Source: Methanomethylovorans sp. (GTDB taxonomy: Archaea > Halobacteriota > Methanosarcinia > Methanosarcinales > Methanosarcinaceae). Taken from it: a stretch of 5,445 nucleotides of DNA. The notes beneath the pieces are model-generated. The model saw only the letters and a list, made by a program, of their open reading frames with translations, ran no database searches and was not told the DNA's origin. Made by a program: the position numbers and the translations under genes. Positions 1 to 5,445 of this stretch are shown here, piece by piece. Location: contig JAHFZE010000304.1 of the NCBI GenBank assembly GCA_020854785.1, forward strand, positions 1 to 5,445, read 5' to 3'. How positions within the stretch are numbered: the first letter of the stretch is position 1; the number at the start of each line of letters is the position of its first letter.

Positions 1-5
1 ATGTA

Positions 6-10
6 GGAGG
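6..10 (+). promoter_or_regulatory. Ribosome binding site of mtrE
   Basis: GGAGG lies 7 bases before the ATG at 18, the usual archaeal/bacterial Shine-Dalgarno distance. It decides the mtrE start over the internal Met codons 7 and 13. It is the only leader element visible; the promoter (TATA box and BRE) must lie upstream of the window. Confidence 0.9.
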
Positions 11-17
11 AAAATAT

Positions 18-923
18 ATGGACCCGCTCATAGGCATGGGCGCGTTAGCACTTATGGGTGCTGCTGCTACAATAGCAGGTGCATCCGAAGACCTGGAATC
101 CGATATCGGATCTCAGAGTAACCCTAACTCTCAAGTGCAACTTGCGCCCCAGATGTCTTACCCACACAGGATCTATAATAAAGCCGTTTCTGGAGAACCA
201 CCATCGAACGCTCTCATGTGTTCCATCGGTGGAACTATAGCTTATGTCATGTTGAACTTCAATGTTTCCGCAGTGCTTGCACTGACCATCGGATCACTGG
301 TCGCCGCCATGGTACATGGAACATACGCAACAACTTCATATATGGGAAGATGTTCCAGTCAGAAACGTTTCAAGCAGATGGTGTATCTTGATGTGCTTCG
401 TTCGCACACGCCGGCAATAATGGGATATTCGTTCATAACAACGTTCTGTGTTCTTGTAGTATCTTATATCATGGTAACTGTTTTTGCTCATCCTTTCCCT
501 CTTCCGCTATTGGCATTCATATGGGGTATCACCGTTGGTGCTATCGGCTCATCCACAGGTGATGTGCACTATGGCGCAGAGCGTGAGTTCCAGGACGAGG
601 AGTTCGGTTCCGGTCTTAACACCGCAAACTCAGGTAAGATCGTAAGGAAGGCAGAATCCGGGCTCAGGAGCAGCATGGACAACTCCTGGTTCTGTGCCAA
701 GTTCGGAGGGCCTGTGACTGGTATTGCCTTCGGTATGACCGTCTTCCTTAGTGGATGGATCACTACTGTTTTCGATCCGGCAAAAAGCCTCACCGCAGGA
801 TGGGAGTCTGTTCTTGCAGGAGCTCTCATGGTCTTTATTATGATCATATATAACAGAAAGGTCGAAATCAAGGCAAGGAAAGCATTCGGACCCTATAAAG
901 AAGATAAAGAGGAAGCAGCATGA
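18..923 (+). CDS. mtrE: Tetrahydromethanopterin S-methyltransferase subunit E (MtrE)
   Basis: MtrE is one of the three polytopic membrane subunits (C, D, E) of the Na+-pumping Mtr complex and is thought to take part in Na+ translocation. The 301-residue product starts with a hydrophobic helix (about 3-21), then a polar loop rich in acidic and N/S/Q residues (23-64). Further hydrophobic segments lie near 65-82, 83-104, 132-157, 159-180, 231-251 and 262-279, and the tail is charged (KEDKEEAA). The segment [13 protein letters not shown] (about 177-189) is a family hallmark; its Asp182 sits at the end of a hydrophobic helix. A conserved membrane-located aspartate of MtrE has been proposed in the literature to bind Na+, and equating it with Asp182 is my inference. 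The start is fixed by GGAGG 7 bases upstream. It is the first gene of the operon, and its stop overlaps the mtrD start in ATGA. Length and position fit the family. Confidence 0.97.
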   Translation: MDPLIGMGALALMGAAATIAGASEDLESDIGSQSNPNSQVQLAPQMSYPHRIYNKAVSGEPPSNALMCSIGGTIAYVMLNFNVSAVLALTIGSLVAAMVHGTYATTSYMGRCSSQKRFKQMVYLDVLRSHTPAIMGYSFITTFCVLVVSYIMVTVFAHPFPLPLLAFIWGITVGAIGSSTGDVHYGAEREFQDEEFGSGLNTANSGKIVRKAESGLRSSMDNSWFCAKFGGPVTGIAFGMTVFLSGWITTVFDPAKSLTAGWESVLAGALMVFIMIIYNRKVEIKARKAFGPYKEDKEEAA

Positions 924-1672
924 TCGACATAGCAGGATTGATCGCAGAGAACATAATGTATATGTTGCTTATCACCCTTGGAGGTGTCCTTATATCTGTT
1001 GGTGTCCACTTTGTGCCTGTCGGTGGTGCTCCAGCAGCAATGGCCCAGGCATGTGGTGTTGGAACAGGTACTGTTCAATTGGCTGCCGGAGCAGGTCTTA
1101 CAGGCCTGGTCACGGCAGGTGCAATGATGGGCGTCACTGATAATATGGGATTGGTGCTGGCCTCGGGTACATTGGGTGGTATGATAATGATATCTGTAAC
1201 CATGCTGGTAGGTCAATGGGTCTACGTATATGGTGTTGGTTGTCCTCCTGCATCAGCAAAAGTAAAATATGACCCCATCACCAAGGACAGGCAGGACCTT
1301 TACATCTCTCAGGGTACTGAAGGTCATGCAATCCCAACCGTTTCGTTCGTAAGCGGTGTGATTGGAGCCGGGCTTGGAGGACTTGGCGGTGGTCTTGTTT
1401 ACTATGCACTGCTGAAGATGGGAGAAGTTGCTGCTGGATTGACAGTTAAGGATATCATGAGTACGACCGGTCATGAACTGGTGGGTCTTGCCAGTATTTT
1501 CGCAGTTGGCATATTCTTCATGAACGCGGTTATTCCTTCATACAACATTGGAGGAACCATTGAAGGTTTCCACGACCCGAAGTTCAAGAAATGGCCAAAG
1601 GCAGCCCTCACTTCACTTGTTGTTACTCTTCTCTGTGCTGTTCTGGCAGTGGTCACCTTAGGAGGTATGTAA
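920..1672 (+). CDS. mtrD: Tetrahydromethanopterin S-methyltransferase subunit D (MtrD)
   Basis: MtrD is a polytopic membrane subunit of the Mtr complex and, with MtrC and MtrE, forms the membrane part through which Na+ is moved. The 250-residue product has hydrophobic segments near 11-31, 53-72, 76-99, 141-165, 186-205 and 229-248, with many Gly and Ala residues (for example [10 protein letters not shown] at 149-158). A soluble loop of about 40 residues (100-140) carries [21 protein letters not shown], and a second polar stretch (208-228) contains [19 protein letters not shown]. Both are typical of the family as I recall it. The ATG overlaps the mtrE stop (ATGA, 920-923) and follows GAGG at 909-912, so translation is probably coupled to mtrE. 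The gene ends one base before mtrC. Nothing is truncated. Confidence 0.97.
   Translation: MIDIAGLIAENIMYMLLITLGGVLISVGVHFVPVGGAPAAMAQACGVGTGTVQLAAGAGLTGLVTAGAMMGVTDNMGLVLASGTLGGMIMISVTMLVGQWVYVYGVGCPPASAKVKYDPITKDRQDLYISQGTEGHAIPTVSFVSGVIGAGLGGLGGGLVYYALLKMGEVAAGLTVKDIMSTTGHELVGLASIFAVGIFFMNAVIPSYNIGGTIEGFHDPKFKKWPKAALTSLVVTLLCAVLAVVTLGGM
1661..1666 (+). promoter_or_regulatory. Ribosome binding site of mtrC, inside mtrD
   Basis: GGAGGT lies 7 bases before the mtrC ATG at 1674 and at the same time encodes two of the last glycines of MtrD. It selects this start for mtrC and places re-initiation directly after the mtrD stop. Confidence 0.85.
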
Positions 1673-1673
1673 G

Positions 1674-2501
1674 ATGTCAGCAGGAGGAAGCGGGGAAGCC
1701 CATGCAGCTATCCCACAGAGTCAGCTAATAGCTTTCGGAATAGTCGGAGGCCTTGTAGGCATATACGCAGCATATTTCCTGGGCAATGTAGCAGGCGGAG
1801 TTTTCTCTTTTATGGGTGCTCTCGGTGCAATATGCGCTACTATATGGGGCGCTGCAGCCGTTAGAAGAGTGGCAAGCTATGGTCTTGGTACCGGTGTACC
1901 TTCTATAGGTATGTTGGCCCTGGGTATGGGTGTCGTTGCAGCAATGTTCGGCCTTGCAGTAGGTAAAGGAATAGATATGGAAATCGCCGGGCCTGTGATA
2001 GCTGTCGTAGTGGCATCAATAATCGGTTTAGTTATCGGTATCTTTGCTAACAAGGTGCTGAATATGAACATCCCTGTAATGGAACAGTCAATGACAGAGA
2101 TAGCTGCATCAGGTACCATAGTGATCATTGGTCTTGCTGTTGCAATGTCAGGCACATTCCTGTTCGATATCGTGCTTACAGAGGTCATCACCACAGGCTA
2201 TATTGCAGTGATCTTCATTGCAGGAGGTATGGCTCTTCTTCACCCGTTCAATGCAAATCTCGGTCCGGATGAGAAGCAGGACCGTACTCTATATACTGCA
2301 TTTGAAAAAGGCTCTATAGCAATGATCATAGCAGGTATAGTAGCATTATCTGCACAAAATGCATCAGTTGGTCTGGTTACTATCCTTATAGGTATATTCC
2401 TCTGGTACTTAGGATTCACAGGATTCTATGCACGTGTCAAGAGAGATGCCTTTAAAGTGGTTGGTACTGGATTGTTGCCATCTGAGGAGGAGTTAGAATG
2501 A
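1674..2501 (+). CDS. mtrC: Tetrahydromethanopterin S-methyltransferase subunit C (MtrC)
   Basis: MtrC is the third large membrane subunit of the Mtr complex, acting with MtrD and MtrE in the Na+-translocating membrane domain. The 275-residue product begins with a short polar N-terminus (MSAGGSGEAHAA). About eight hydrophobic segments follow, near 17-37, 42-62, 76-96, 105-126, 147-168, 172-192, 213-230 and 231-251. The polar loop LGPDEKQDRTLYTAFEKG (196-213) and a basic, then acidic, C-terminal tail (ARVKRDAF...PSEEELE) are seen as well. Acidic residues next to hydrophobic helices include Asp101, Glu103, Asp165 and Glu170; whether any of them binds Na+ cannot be told from sequence. One base separates it from mtrD, and its stop overlaps the mtrB start as ATGA. 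The family assignment rests on sequence resemblance plus its exact place in the canonical gene order. Confidence 0.97.
   Translation: MSAGGSGEAHAAIPQSQLIAFGIVGGLVGIYAAYFLGNVAGGVFSFMGALGAICATIWGAAAVRRVASYGLGTGVPSIGMLALGMGVVAAMFGLAVGKGIDMEIAGPVIAVVVASIIGLVIGIFANKVLNMNIPVMEQSMTEIAASGTIVIIGLAVAMSGTFLFDIVLTEVITTGYIAVIFIAGGMALLHPFNANLGPDEKQDRTLYTAFEKGSIAMIIAGIVALSAQNASVGLVTILIGIFLWYLGFTGFYARVKRDAFKVVGTGLLPSEEELE
2486..2490 (+). promoter_or_regulatory. Ribosome binding site of mtrB, inside mtrC
   Basis: GGAGG within the run GAGGAGGAG lies 7 bases before the ATG at 2498. This favours that start over the second in-frame ATG at 2504 (the protein begins Met-Ser-Met). The same bases encode the acidic end of MtrC (SEEELE). 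Confidence 0.85.
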
Positions 2502-2821
2502 GCATGATACATGTTGCACCTGAAGCGCATCTGGTGCTTGATCCATTGACCTCTTTACTTGCAGAAGAGCGTCCTGATATAATTCAGTATTCAATGGACC
2601 CTATATTGGCAAAGCTTGATGAGCTTGACAAGATAGCGGATGATCTGGTGAACTCCCTTGCACCTGACAGACCACTTATGAACGCATTCCCCGGCCGTGA
2701 GAACACATCCTACATTGCCGGTATATATGGTAATTCGTTCTACGGAATAGTCGTAGGTCTTGGAGTCGCAGGTCTGCTGCTCATCGTAATGTATGTGCTA
2801 AGAACTATGGGAGTGATGTGA
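2498..2821 (+). CDS. mtrB: Tetrahydromethanopterin S-methyltransferase subunit B (MtrB)
   Basis: MtrB is a small single-helix subunit of the Mtr complex, part of the bundle of membrane helices next to MtrA rather than a catalytic protein. The 107-residue product has a polar N-terminal half, MIHVAPEAHLVLDPLTSLLAEERPDI, and then a probable amphipathic helix, LAKLDELDKIADDLVNSL (38-54). A Pro/Asn/Gly linker with FPGRENTSYIAGIYGNSF follows. One Gly-rich transmembrane helix lies near 82-102, ending in RTMGVM. The ATG overlaps the mtrC stop in ATGA. The stop is followed, after one base, by the mtrA start. Length and motifs agree with MtrB of Methanosarcina-type organisms as I remember them. Its precise role in methyl transfer or assembly is not established by anything visible here. 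Confidence 0.95.
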   Translation: MSMIHVAPEAHLVLDPLTSLLAEERPDIIQYSMDPILAKLDELDKIADDLVNSLAPDRPLMNAFPGRENTSYIAGIYGNSFYGIVVGLGVAGLLLIVMYVLRTMGVM

Positions 2822-2822
2822 G

Positions 2823-3548
2823 ATGGTAGATAAAAGAGAACCAGCACCACAGTGGCCCGTACTTAAAGGTGAATATGAAGTAGGAGATGTAAAGAACTGT
2901 GTTGCTGTCATCACCCTGGGTTCACACCTTCCCGGTGGCCCTCAACTTGATGCAGGAGCCTGTATCACTGGTCCCTGTAAAACAGAGAACCTCGGTATAG
3001 AGAAGGTAGTTGTACACATAATCTCCAATCCCAACATAAGATATCTCATTGTAACCGGTTCAGAGGTCAAAGGACACGTTACCGGTGATGCAATGCTGAA
3101 GATGCACCAGAACGGTGTCAAGGATAACAGGATTGTCGGGGCCATAGGCGCTATTCCCTATATAGAGAACCTTACGGCAGAAGCCATAGAGAGGTTCCAG
3201 AAACAGATCGAATGTGTCAACTTCATAGGAACAGAGGATGTCAGTGCAATAGTAGCAAAGATCAAAGAGTATGCTGCAAAGGACCCTGGAGCCTATGATG
3301 CAGAGCCCATGCTCCTGAAGATAGGAGAGGGAGGCGAAGAAGAGAAGGAAGAGGCAGGTGGCCTGAAGCCAATGGCTGCAGAGATGGCTACTGTAAGGAG
3401 CCGTATACTCAATATCAACAAAGAGATGATGGGTATCGGTAACCTCAACAAGTTCCACGCAGGTGTTCATGCCGGTAAGGTAGAAGGTATAATGATCGGC
3501 CTGGGCATTACTCTGACAATACTGGGTCTGCTGCTGGGAGGTAACTAA
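2823..3548 (+). CDS. mtrA: Tetrahydromethanopterin S-methyltransferase subunit A, corrinoid protein (MtrA)
   Basis: MtrA carries the corrinoid (5-hydroxybenzimidazolyl cobamide, factor III, in studied methanogens) that receives the methyl group from MtrH and gives it to coenzyme M. The 241-residue product has a soluble cytoplasmic domain (about 1-165) with the family signatures [25 protein letters not shown] and [19 protein letters not shown]. His85 in EVKGHVTG (codon CAC at 3075-3077) aligns with His84 of Methanothermobacter MtrA, the residue known to be the lower axial ligand of cobalt. The usual DXHXXG motif of other B12 proteins is absent, as expected for MtrA. A flexible acidic linker, [13 protein letters not shown] (168-180), leads to a helical stretch and one C-terminal membrane helix (about 220-238). 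The start is supported by GGAG at 2810-2813, and the gene is one base from both neighbours. It appears intact and functional. Confidence 0.98.
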   Translation: MVDKREPAPQWPVLKGEYEVGDVKNCVAVITLGSHLPGGPQLDAGACITGPCKTENLGIEKVVVHIISNPNIRYLIVTGSEVKGHVTGDAMLKMHQNGVKDNRIVGAIGAIPYIENLTAEAIERFQKQIECVNFIGTEDVSAIVAKIKEYAAKDPGAYDAEPMLLKIGEGGEEEKEEAGGLKPMAAEMATVRSRILNINKEMMGIGNLNKFHAGVHAGKVEGIMIGLGITLTILGLLLGGN

Positions 3549-3549
3549 A

Positions 3550-3783
3550 ATGGCTGAACAGTTGGAATATGAAAAAGGTGTCCCTATGGTCATCTCACCT
3601 CAGATGGGACCTATAGATAATGTTGTAGCGGATATAAGGGCCCGTGCCCAGCTCATTGCAAGGAACCAGAAGCTTGATTCCGGTGTGAGCGCAGCAGGAA
3701 TAATTGGTTTTGCTGCTGGTTTTATATTCGCCATCCTTATGACAGTAGTTCTTCCATTGATCATCTGGCAGGTGATTTACTAA
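3550..3783 (+). CDS. mtrF: Tetrahydromethanopterin S-methyltransferase subunit F (MtrF)
   Basis: MtrF is a small single-helix subunit of the Mtr complex. The 77-residue product has a polar N-terminus ([20 protein letters not shown]), then a probable helix, [23 protein letters not shown] (23-45). One membrane helix follows near 50-74 and runs almost to the C-terminus. Residues 18-60 resemble the C-terminal region of MtrA just upstream (MtrA 182-230) in layout: a helix with alternating R and hydrophobic residues, a short Asn/Leu turn, then a Gly/Ala-rich transmembrane helix. A shared ancestry of MtrF and the MtrA tail is accepted for the family as I recall. The ATG is preceded by GGAGGT (3537-3542) within the end of mtrA. 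The stop TAA shares its last base with the mtrG start (TAATG), so translation is probably coupled on both sides. Confidence 0.93.
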   Translation: MAEQLEYEKGVPMVISPQMGPIDNVVADIRARAQLIARNQKLDSGVSAAGIIGFAAGFIFAILMTVVLPLIIWQVIY

Positions 3784-4013
3784 TGACCGACAGAAGCGAT
3801 AGAATACCAAGCGTGGTCACAGACCCTGCGGATTTCGCTGAAGTGCTGGCGAAACTTAACAAGATCGACGAGAAAATAGAGTTCGTTCACAGTGAAGTCG
3901 CACAGAGGATAGGAAAGAAGGTTGGAAGGGACATTGGAATACTGTATGGAGCCGTTGCCGGAATACTAATATTCCTTGTTTACCTGTCAATAAAACCGTG
4001 GTTATTTGGATAA
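3783..4013 (+). CDS. mtrG: Tetrahydromethanopterin S-methyltransferase subunit G (MtrG)
   Basis: MtrG is the smallest subunit of the Mtr complex here, 76 residues. It has a polar, largely helical N-terminal part, with DFAEVLAKLNKIDEKIEFVHSEVAQRI (17-43) as a likely amphipathic or coiled-coil helix with leucine and isoleucine spacing. A Gly/Lys hinge follows, then one membrane helix at about 51-70 (IGILYGAVAGILIFLVYLSI) and a short end, KPWLFG. This layout agrees with the MtrG family. The start ATG overlaps the mtrF stop (TAATG) and is preceded by AGGTGAT at 3770-3776, a good match to the 16S rRNA tail with 6 bases of spacing. It is the last of the tightly packed membrane genes; 12 bases separate it from mtrH. 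No catalytic residues are expected. Confidence 0.94.
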   Translation: MTDRSDRIPSVVTDPADFAEVLAKLNKIDEKIEFVHSEVAQRIGKKVGRDIGILYGAVAGILIFLVYLSIKPWLFG

Positions 4014-4014
4014 A

Positions 4015-4020
4015 GAGGTG
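4015..4020 (+). promoter_or_regulatory. Ribosome binding site of mtrH, in the mtrG-mtrH gap
   Basis: GAGGTG lies 5 bases before the mtrH ATG at 4026. It is the only ribosome binding site in the operon, apart from that of mtrE, that lies wholly outside the preceding gene, so mtrH need not depend on translation of mtrG. Confidence 0.85.
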
Positions 4021-4025
4021 TACAA

Positions 4026-4982
4026 ATGTTCAGATTTGATAAAAAGCAAGAGGTATACGAGGTAGGCAGCGTCAAGTTCGGTGGCCAGCCCGGAGAATAC
4101 CCAACAGTACTTGTAGGTACGATGTTCTATGCAAGACACAAGATCGTGTCTGATGAAGATAAAGGTATATTCGACAAGGCAGCTGCAGAAAATCTGTGGC
4201 ATAACATTCAGGAGATGGGTGCGACCACAGGTAACCCCTACGTCAACCAGATCGTAGGAGAGACCCCTGAAGCTATCAGAAAGTACATTGACTGGTTCGT
4301 TGAGCTCGATGATAAGACGCCTTTCCTAATCGACTCCTCAGCAGGCGATGTTCGTGCGGCAGCCGCGAAGCACGTGACAGAGATTGGTGTAGCTGACAGG
4401 GCGATCTACAACTCTATCAATGCCAGTATCCACCCTGACGAGATCGAAGCTGTCAGGGAAAGTGACATCACCTGTTCTATTGTCCTTGCATTCAATGCAA
4501 CAGACCCAAGTGTAAAAGGTAAGCTCGAGATCCTTGAGACCGGTGGTACAGGGCAGTCAAAGGGAATGCTTGAGATAGCTAAGGAATGTGGTATCACAAA
4601 ACCATTGATCGATGTGGCAGCAACACCACTGGGAGCTGGTTCTGGTGCATCCATGAGAGCAGTCGTAGCGATCAAGGGGCACCTTGGACTGCCTGTGGGC
4701 GGCGGATACCACAACATGGCATCTGCATGGGACTGGATGAAGAACTATAAAAAGAAGTTCGAGACAAAGGAAGAGAAACAGGCTATCTACATGCCAGCAG
4801 ACATAGGTACAAACCTTGTGCCGCAGGTGCTCGGTTCAAACTTCCAGCTTTTTGGTCCTATCGAGAACACTGATAAAGTGTTCCCTGCAACAGCCATGGT
4901 GGATATCATGCTGGCCGAAACTGCAAAGGAACTTGGTCTTGAGGTCAAGGACCCGAACCACCCCATATTCAAACTGGTATGA
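4026..4982 (+). CDS. mtrH: Tetrahydromethanopterin S-methyltransferase subunit H, methyltransferase (MtrH)
   Basis: MtrH is the soluble catalytic subunit, bound peripherally on the cytoplasmic side. It transfers the methyl group of N5-methyl-tetrahydromethanopterin (or sarcinapterin) to Co(I) of the MtrA corrinoid. The 318-residue product has no membrane segment and fits the TIM-barrel, pterin-binding methyltransferase fold of the family. Recognisable blocks in order are KFGGQPGEYPTVLVGTMFY (17-35), GNPYVNQIVGETPEAI (69-84), TPFLIDSSAGDVRAAA (98-113), YNSINASI (128-135), VLAFNATDPSVKGK (153-166), PLIDVAATPLGAGSG (193-207), GLPVGGGYHNMASAWDW (221-237), MPADIGTNLVPQVLGS (256-271) and LFGPIENTDKVFPATAMVDIM (275-295). 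These acidic and Asn residues at strand ends suit substrate binding, but exact catalytic roles are not readable here. Length is near the 310-320 usual for the family. The start is set by GAGGTG 5 bases upstream. The last three sense codons and stop form the left arm of a perfect palindrome. Confidence 0.98.
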   Translation: MFRFDKKQEVYEVGSVKFGGQPGEYPTVLVGTMFYARHKIVSDEDKGIFDKAAAENLWHNIQEMGATTGNPYVNQIVGETPEAIRKYIDWFVELDDKTPFLIDSSAGDVRAAAAKHVTEIGVADRAIYNSINASIHPDEIEAVRESDITCSIVLAFNATDPSVKGKLEILETGGTGQSKGMLEIAKECGITKPLIDVAATPLGAGSGASMRAVVAIKGHLGLPVGGGYHNMASAWDWMKNYKKKFETKEEKQAIYMPADIGTNLVPQVLGSNFQLFGPIENTDKVFPATAMVDIMLAETAKELGLEVKDPNHPIFKLV

Positions 4983-5009
4983 TCATACCAGTTTCCATTC
5001 TTTTTTATT
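4971..5009 (+). terminator. Palindrome plus T-rich tract ending the mtr operon
   Basis: Bases 4971-4994 form a perfect 24-base palindrome with arms AAACTGGTATGA and TCATACCAGTTT. As RNA it can fold into a 10-pair stem with a GATC loop. It is followed by TTCTTTTTTATT (4998-5009), including six T in a row at 5001-5006. Archaeal termination relies mainly on T-rich tracts, so the tract fits an operon end, and the hairpin may add to it or protect the 3' end of the message. The left arm coincides with the codons for Lys316, Leu317, Val318 and the stop of mtrH. On the - strand no T-rich run follows the palindrome, so bidirectional termination is less well supported. Confidence 0.7.
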
Positions 5010-5034
5010 GATCTTTTCGATCAACTACATCCTA
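5005..5034 (-). other. Amber stop followed by an in-frame ochre stop eight codons later
   Basis: The - strand gene ends with TAG (5034-5032). Reading on in frame gives Asp-Val-Val-Asp-Arg-Lys-Asp-Gln and then TAA (5007-5005). In archaea that decode UAG as pyrrolysine, this would give a nine-residue extension (Pyl plus eight). In others TAG is simply the stop. The extension lies over the short inverted repeat and has no motif that argues it is needed. Confidence 0.55.
5008..5024. repeat. Short inverted repeat between the convergent genes
   Basis: TTGATC at 5008-5013 and GATCAA at 5019-5024 are exact inverted copies with a 5-base spacer (TTTTC on the + strand). It lies just after the T-rich tract and 7 bases beyond the amber stop of the - strand gene. 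A 6-pair stem is weak, so it may be chance or a minor part of the shared 3' region. Confidence 0.4.
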
Positions 5035-5445
5035 AAATGGATTCATTCTCTTCCAGTTGCCCATCAGGTGTTCATTAGGATTGTAATTGTAGCTGTCAGA
5101 GAGTATCTTGTCCCCAAGAGCATTTGTCCATACATCCACATGTCCGCCCTCTACATCGATCTCTTTTTCTTCATAAGGGTCCCAGCGTCTTTCAAGACCA
5201 AGTATGGCTTCGCGGCTGAACCTTTCAGAAGGACTCTCTTTATCAACCTGTGCATTATATGCTGCCCTGTCAGCCTCGAAACGTCTGTTCGACTCTTCCC
5301 AGCTACGCATTCTCTGTTCTCTTAAATGGTCCTGCATCTGGCTGTATTGCCTGGAAAAGATGCCTATCTGCCGGATATTTGCTGTCTGCTGCTGATACGA
5401 CCCTGTTATCAGGTCTGTTAACTGCCGGACCCATATCTCATTTGG
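5032..5445 (-). CDS. C-terminal part of an uncharacterised protein, cut by the window edge
   Basis: On the - strand the frame is open from the window edge (5445) to an amber stop at 5032-5034, giving 137 residues of the C-terminus; the true start lies outside. The Met codon at 5335-5337 is probably internal, because the frame continues for 36 codons before it with similar composition (PNEIWVRQLTDLITGSYQQQ...). In order, residues 18-68 of the fragment are Q/R/E-rich and probably helical or coiled coil. GLERRWDPYEEKEIDVEG (83-100) and VWTNALGDKILSDSYNYNPN (105-124) then form a small C-terminal domain, with GNWKRM near the end. The pattern of a 'DPYEGKEVEL...VW.N..GEYILSD...NPN...W' type ending recalls tails of uncharacterised bacterial and archaeal proteins. 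I cannot name the family and assign no function. No link to Mtr is apparent. It converges on mtrH with 49 bases between the stops. Confidence 0.8.
   Translation of the reverse strand, partial: PNEIWVRQLTDLITGSYQQQTANIRQIGIFSRQYSQMQDHLREQRMRSWEESNRRFEADRAAYNAQVDKESPSERFSREAILGLERRWDPYEEKEIDVEGGHVDVWTNALGDKILSDSYNYNPNEHLMGNWKRMNPF

Noticed and set aside
1..6. ATG directly followed by TAG at the left edge, a possible start-stop leader element or an upstream frame entering the window.
   Set aside because: Only 17 bases of leader are visible, it is out of frame with mtrE, and a six-base match is easily chance.
3060..3593. Open frame of 177 codons on the - strand opposite mtrA.
   Set aside because: Its translation is rich in Cys, His, Tyr and Ser with no recognisable family, and it lies wholly opposite the clear mtrA frame; a shadow of mtrA codon use.
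4014..4025. Possible internal promoter before mtrH.
   Set aside because: No convincing TATA box or BRE was seen at a fitting distance; the gap holds only the ribosome binding site.
4816..5325. Open frame of 169 codons on the + strand overlapping the end of mtrH.
   Set aside because: It overlaps mtrH out of frame, then runs antisense to the more protein-like - strand gene, and has no ribosome binding site of note.
5032..5337. The - strand gene read as a complete 101-residue protein starting at the ATG at 5337.
   Set aside because: The frame is open for 36 more codons to the window edge with matching helical, Q/R-rich composition, and no clear ribosome binding site was seen before this ATG; a longer, cut gene is more likely.
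5204..5395. Open frame of 63 codons on the + strand near the right edge.
   Set aside because: It is antisense to the - strand gene, which has the more natural composition and stays open to the window edge.
1..5445. CRISPR array, tRNA or rRNA gene, insertion sequence, or a gene for the accessory protein MtrI.
   Set aside because: No regularly spaced repeats, no transposase-like frame, no tRNA-like fold noticed by eye, and no extra small gene fits between the mtr genes, whose gaps are at most 12 bases.

Overview
The window holds a complete eight-gene operon for the membrane-bound, sodium-pumping N5-methyl-tetrahydromethanopterin:coenzyme M methyltransferase (Mtr), in the order mtrE-D-C-B-A-F-G-H, all on the + strand. 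A convergent gene enters from the right edge on the - strand and is cut by the window. Mtr is found in methanogenic archaea and their methane-oxidising (ANME) relatives. The MtrA and MtrH sequences look most like the Methanosarcinales type from memory (for example MtrA with [21 protein letters not shown], MtrH with MFRFDKKQEV). A methylotrophic Methanosarcinaceae genus or an ANME-2-type archaeon is the best guess; the window alone cannot settle the genus.

Layout. Bases 1-17 are only the tail of the leader with a strong ribosome binding site; the operon promoter lies outside. From 18 to 2501 come three large polytopic membrane subunits, MtrE, MtrD and MtrC. From 2498 to 4013 come four small subunits with one membrane helix each: MtrB, MtrA (which carries the corrinoid domain), MtrF and MtrG. 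From 4026 to 4982 comes the soluble methyltransferase subunit MtrH. Genes E to G are packed with 1- or 4-base overlaps or 1-base gaps; only mtrH is set apart by 12 bases and has its ribosome binding site outside the preceding gene. The operon ends in a 24-base perfect palindrome whose left arm is exactly the last three codons plus stop of mtrH, followed by a T-rich tract.

How the genes work together. MtrH takes the methyl group from N5-methyl-tetrahydromethanopterin (tetrahydrosarcinapterin in Methanosarcina relatives) and passes it to Co(I) of the corrinoid held by MtrA. Methyl-Co(III) is demethylated by coenzyme M, and this exergonic step drives Na+ across the membrane through the C/D/E part. 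In methylotrophic disproportionation and in anaerobic methane oxidation the same complex runs backwards at the expense of the Na+ gradient.

The right end (5032-5445, - strand) is the C-terminal 137 codons of a protein unrelated to Mtr, with a Q/R-rich helical stretch and a C-terminal small domain. It ends in an amber codon followed eight codons later by ochre, which matters if the host decodes UAG as pyrrolysine. I see no new enzymatic system here. The core is a well-known operon, and the points worth a second look are its 3' end, the amber stop, and the sequence relation among the small subunits.
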